Positions 19,651 to 21,925 of a stretch of 21,925 nucleotides of DNA are shown one piece after another (within the stretch, counting starts at the first letter, position 1; every line of letters starts with the position of its first letter). The notes below the pieces were generated by a model. It saw nothing but the letters and a program-made list of their open reading frames with translations, ran no database searches and was not told the origin of the DNA. Origin of the DNA: QHCE01 sp038260095. Its GTDB lineage: Bacteria; Actinomycetota; Actinomycetes; Mycobacteriales; QHCE01. The position numbers were made by a program, and so were the translations under genes. The stretch is from assembly GCA_038260095.1 (NCBI GenBank), contig JBBSOC010000032.1:1-21925 (forward strand). The letters are read 5' to 3'.

Positions 19651-21925
19651 ATGGCAACCTCCGTGGTCAATGCCTACGACCGTGCCGTTGGGCAGCCCGG
19701 CCACCAGTCTAACGCGCGTTCACTTGGGCGGAGTGCGCGCGCGGCCAGTCGGCGTAATGCTGGGGGATTTGTCTCGGTTGGCGTGGTTGTGACCACTGTA
19801 GTGGCGATGATCGTTACTCTTTTTGGCGCTGGTGCCATCAGTCACGCGCTGTCGGTGCAGGATGGCGCTATTTGGTTTTGGGACACCCAGCGTGGTGAGA
19901 CCGCTCGAGTGAATGCGGCCGCGGACCGGATTGATATGCGTAAGTCGTTGTCCGATAAACGAGGGCATCAGGTGAACGTCACACAAACTGACGAGCATTT
20001 GCTGCTGCACGACATGACCAGCGGGACTGTCACGTCACTGAATCTGGCCACGCTGGGTGTCTCAGGTGTTGTTTCGACGCCGCATCCCGCCGATATGCGA
20101 GTGGCGCTGTCTGGCTCTAGTGTGATGCTCGTAGATGCCGCTAACCGAACGTTGCGTCAGCTAAACGCTGACACATTGGAGCCCATGGGGGCTCTGTTAC
20201 CGATTCACCCGGAGCTCGGCGCCGATCAGAAGCTCGTTGGTGGCGAATTTGACGATGACGACCGGCTGTGGGTCGGGGTGCCAGGAGCTGGGAAAGCCAT
20301 AGCGTTCAAACCCGGGAGTGCCGGCAAAGGGCCATCCATTGAGCAAGAGGTCGAGGTCGGCCACAAGAACCACGAATGGTCAATGTCCGTGCTGGACCAC
20401 GGCGCGGTGGTGGTGGACCGAAGAAATAGCGAGCTAACCAAGGCCAGCGCAAGTGGAAAGACCTCCACGATGCAGCTGTCCACTGTGGGTGCGGCAACCA
20501 TGCCACCTCGGCTGCGTGGTGACACCGTGGCAATCACCAACACAGCTGATCGCAAGGTTGTTCTGGTAAAAGACGAAAAGACATGGACAGTGCCGGTCCC
20601 TGGTACCGGGGATAAAATCGGGCCAGCAATTGCCTTTTCTTCTCGGCTCTACGTCCCCGATGAGCAAGCCAACCGAATCCGCATCTTCGATCTACGCGGC
20701 AACAGCCTGGATGACATAAAAGACCTCGGCGGCAAGGTCGATGTTGTGCAGCGCGAGGGACATCTGATGGTCAACTCGACCGGCACCGACAAGGTGTGGA
20801 TTTTCGACGAGAAAAACCATGTCACTGAGCTACAGAAAGCGCCAGACAAGGTTGTACAGGGCGATGGGCCGGACAAACGGACCGATCCACAAAGCGATAA
20901 TAAGGACGTCACTAAGGGCAACAACGGTGACAACAAGGGTAACCCTCAGGGTGGTGGCAACCCCTCGGATCAGGCCGGTTCGCAGGCCGGCTCGCAAGGC
21001 GGGTCAGGGAATTCGCAAGGCGGACCGCAAATATCTAAACCCAAGGAGTCCGAGAAGCCGACCCCTGCACCTGACAAAAAGCCGGAGAAGAAAGCGACAC
21101 CTGACGCCCCACATGCGGTTACAGCGCGCGCCGGCGATGCGTCGGCGATTCTCACCTGGACGTCAGCAGAACCCAGTAGCGATGTCACCAAATACGTGAT
21201 CAAGGGCGGCCCCCGAGACGTGGAGGTTAAAGGGGACGAGGTTTCCAGCGGCGCACAGTTGGTGAAAGTGAAGGTGACAGGACTGCAAAACGGCACCAGC
21301 TATGAGTTCTCGGTGCAGGCTGAGAACTCCAAGGGCAAGCGGAGCGAACCTGCCAAGGCCCCGCCAGTGACCCCTACCGCCGTGGTGCCGGATGCGCCTA
21401 CGTCTGTGCAAGCAGTGGCAAACCCCGATGGCAGCATCAGTGTGAGCTGGCAGGCACCTGACACCCACGGCGGAACGCTCAGCTCTTATCAGCTCTTAAG
21501 CCAGATGGTTCAACGTAGCGCCACTGACCCTACCGTGCGTCAACCGACGGTTGGTGGTATAGACGCCACTACCACGACCATCCAAATTCCAGCCGACTCG
21601 CTAACCATGGGGGCGTCATATGTCTTCAGAGTCGCCGCGACGCTGACTAGCGGTGTGTCTAGCCAGCCGTCAGAGCCTAGCAATCACGGCGTCGGAGTGA
21701 CTGCGTTCAACCGGCAAACGCCACCACAGCCTGCCCCAACACCCGAGCCGCAACCGCAACCCCAACCGCAACCCCAACCGCAACCCCAACCGCAACCGCA
21801 ACCGCAACCCCAACCGCAACCCCAACCGCAACCCCAACCGCAACCCCAACCCCAACCCCAACCCCAACCCCAACCGCAACCCCAACCGCAACCCCAACCG
21901 CAACCCCAACCCCAACCCCAACCCA
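19651..21925 (+). CDS. Membrane-anchored propeller-like protein with two FN3 domains and a Gln-Pro tract (C-terminus outside window)
   Basis: 758 complete codons are open to the window edge. ATG 19651 has GGGAGA five bases upstream and a good promoter. Residues 40-63 are one membrane helix preceded by Arg-rich sequence, so the rest should be outside. Residues 70-395 contain repeated beta-strand segments (DGAIWFWDTQRGETARVN, VMLVDAANRTLRQLN, RIRIFDLRGNSLD, KVWIFDEKN) resembling propeller blades. A Gly/Gln/Ser/Lys-rich linker follows (about 403-483). Two fibronectin III domains (about 483-578 and 579-690) begin with PDAPHAVTARAG and PDAPTSVQAV. From residue 701 the chain is pure Gln-Pro to the edge. 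Such proteins accompany MoxR/DUF58/TgpA/kinase clusters in actinobacteria. Surface scaffold or adhesion role is inferred. Confidence 0.88.
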   Translation, partial: MATSVVNAYDRAVGQPGHQSNARSLGRSARAASRRNAGGFVSVGVVVTTVVAMIVTLFGAGAISHALSVQDGAIWFWDTQRGETARVNAAADRIDMRKSLSDKRGHQVNVTQTDEHLLLHDMTSGTVTSLNLATLGVSGVVSTPHPADMRVALSGSSVMLVDAANRTLRQLNADTLEPMGALLPIHPELGADQKLVGGEFDDDDRLWVGVPGAGKAIAFKPGSAGKGPSIEQEVEVGHKNHEWSMSVLDHGAVVVDRRNSELTKASASGKTSTMQLSTVGAATMPPRLRGDTVAITNTADRKVVLVKDEKTWTVPVPGTGDKIGPAIAFSSRLYVPDEQANRIRIFDLRGNSLDDIKDLGGKVDVVQREGHLMVNSTGTDKVWIFDEKNHVTELQKAPDKVVQGDGPDKRTDPQSDNKDVTKGNNGDNKGNPQGGGNPSDQAGSQAGSQGGSGNSQGGPQISKPKESEKPTPAPDKKPEKKATPDAPHAVTARAGDASAILTWTSAEPSSDVTKYVIKGGPRDVEVKGDEVSSGAQLVKVKVTGLQNGTSYEFSVQAENSKGKRSEPAKAPPVTPTAVVPDAPTSVQAVANPDGSISVSWQAPDTHGGTLSSYQLLSQMVQRSATDPTVRQPTVGGIDATTTTIQIPADSLTMGASYVFRVAATLTSGVSSQPSEPSNHGVGVTAFNRQTPPQPAPTPEPQPQPQPQPQPQPQPQPQPQPQPQPQPQPQPQPQPQPQPQPQPQPQPQPQPQPQPQPQP
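21751..21924 (+). repeat. Hexanucleotide repeat CAACC(G/C), 29 units
   Basis: Twenty-nine uninterrupted hexamers code for (Gln-Pro)29; only the third base of the Pro codon varies (CCG or CCC). One run of five CAACCC units (21841-21870) and one of four (21901-21924) give CCCCAA repeats. The last base of the window (A) breaks the register, so the tract may end here. Runs of CCCC make the opposite strand quadruplex-prone. Confidence 0.97.

Noticed and set aside
21670..21921. Minus-strand Gly-Leu repeat protein
   Set aside because: It is the complement of the (Gln-Pro) coding repeat within the FN3 gene and has no start context.

Overview
The window reads as chromosomal DNA of a moderately G+C-rich actinobacterium. 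The main reasons are the HIT-phoH-ybeY-CBS/CorC-era block, the PIN-PhoH fusion, the transglycosylase ending in a GHSQ..WY tail, and the MoxR / DUF58 / transglutaminase-like / protein kinase / fibronectin III cluster. GTG starts and 4-nt start/stop overlaps are also frequent. I cannot fix the genus from sequence alone.

Layout. 1-600 (-): 3'-truncated coiled-coil plus DUF4913-like protein. 869-2194 (+): PIN-PhoH ATPase, probably with its own terminator. 2215-2613: gene-free stretch with dyads. 2614-3339 (+): secreted lytic-transglycosylase-like protein, convergent with a DUF1990 gene (3369-3983, -). 4061-4130: array of seven 10-bp units directly upstream of an apparently leaderless HIT gene. 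4142-8617 (+): HIT, PhoH, YbeY, CNNM/CBS/CorC protein and Era, the last four tightly packed or overlapping; this is a ribosome/RNA maturation block. 8676-9365 (-): HEPN protein of the Abi_2 type, with a strong hairpin capped by a GNRA loop (9401-9441) just upstream on the same strand. 9608-12039 (-): molybdopterin oxidoreductase followed by a fasciclin lipoprotein, ended by a strong terminator. 12321-17056 (+): MoxR ATPase, DUF58 protein and a TgpA-like membrane protein. 17105-19342 (-): membrane Ser/Thr kinase with a C-terminal fibronectin III domain. 19651-21925 (+, runs off the window): membrane-anchored propeller-like, FN3-containing protein ending in a Gln-Pro tract coded by a hexanucleotide repeat.

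How the genes fit together. PhoH, YbeY and Era act in 16S rRNA and ribosome maturation in known bacteria. The MoxR-DUF58-TgpA-kinase-FN3 group looks like one envelope module: a chaperone ATPase with its VWA-like partner, a large membrane protein whose transglutaminase catalytic Cys and His are both replaced, a signalling kinase and an adhesive or scaffolding surface protein. The fasciclin lipoprotein and Mo enzyme form a second exported pair.

Most unusual points: (1) a structured RNA candidate beside a lone HEPN/Abi_2 gene, which could be an RNA-antitoxin / HEPN-toxin pair; (2) two unrelated promoter-proximal arrays with a 10-bp period; (3) the inactive-looking transglutaminase core; (4) a CCCCAA-rich coding repeat with quadruplex and slippage potential.
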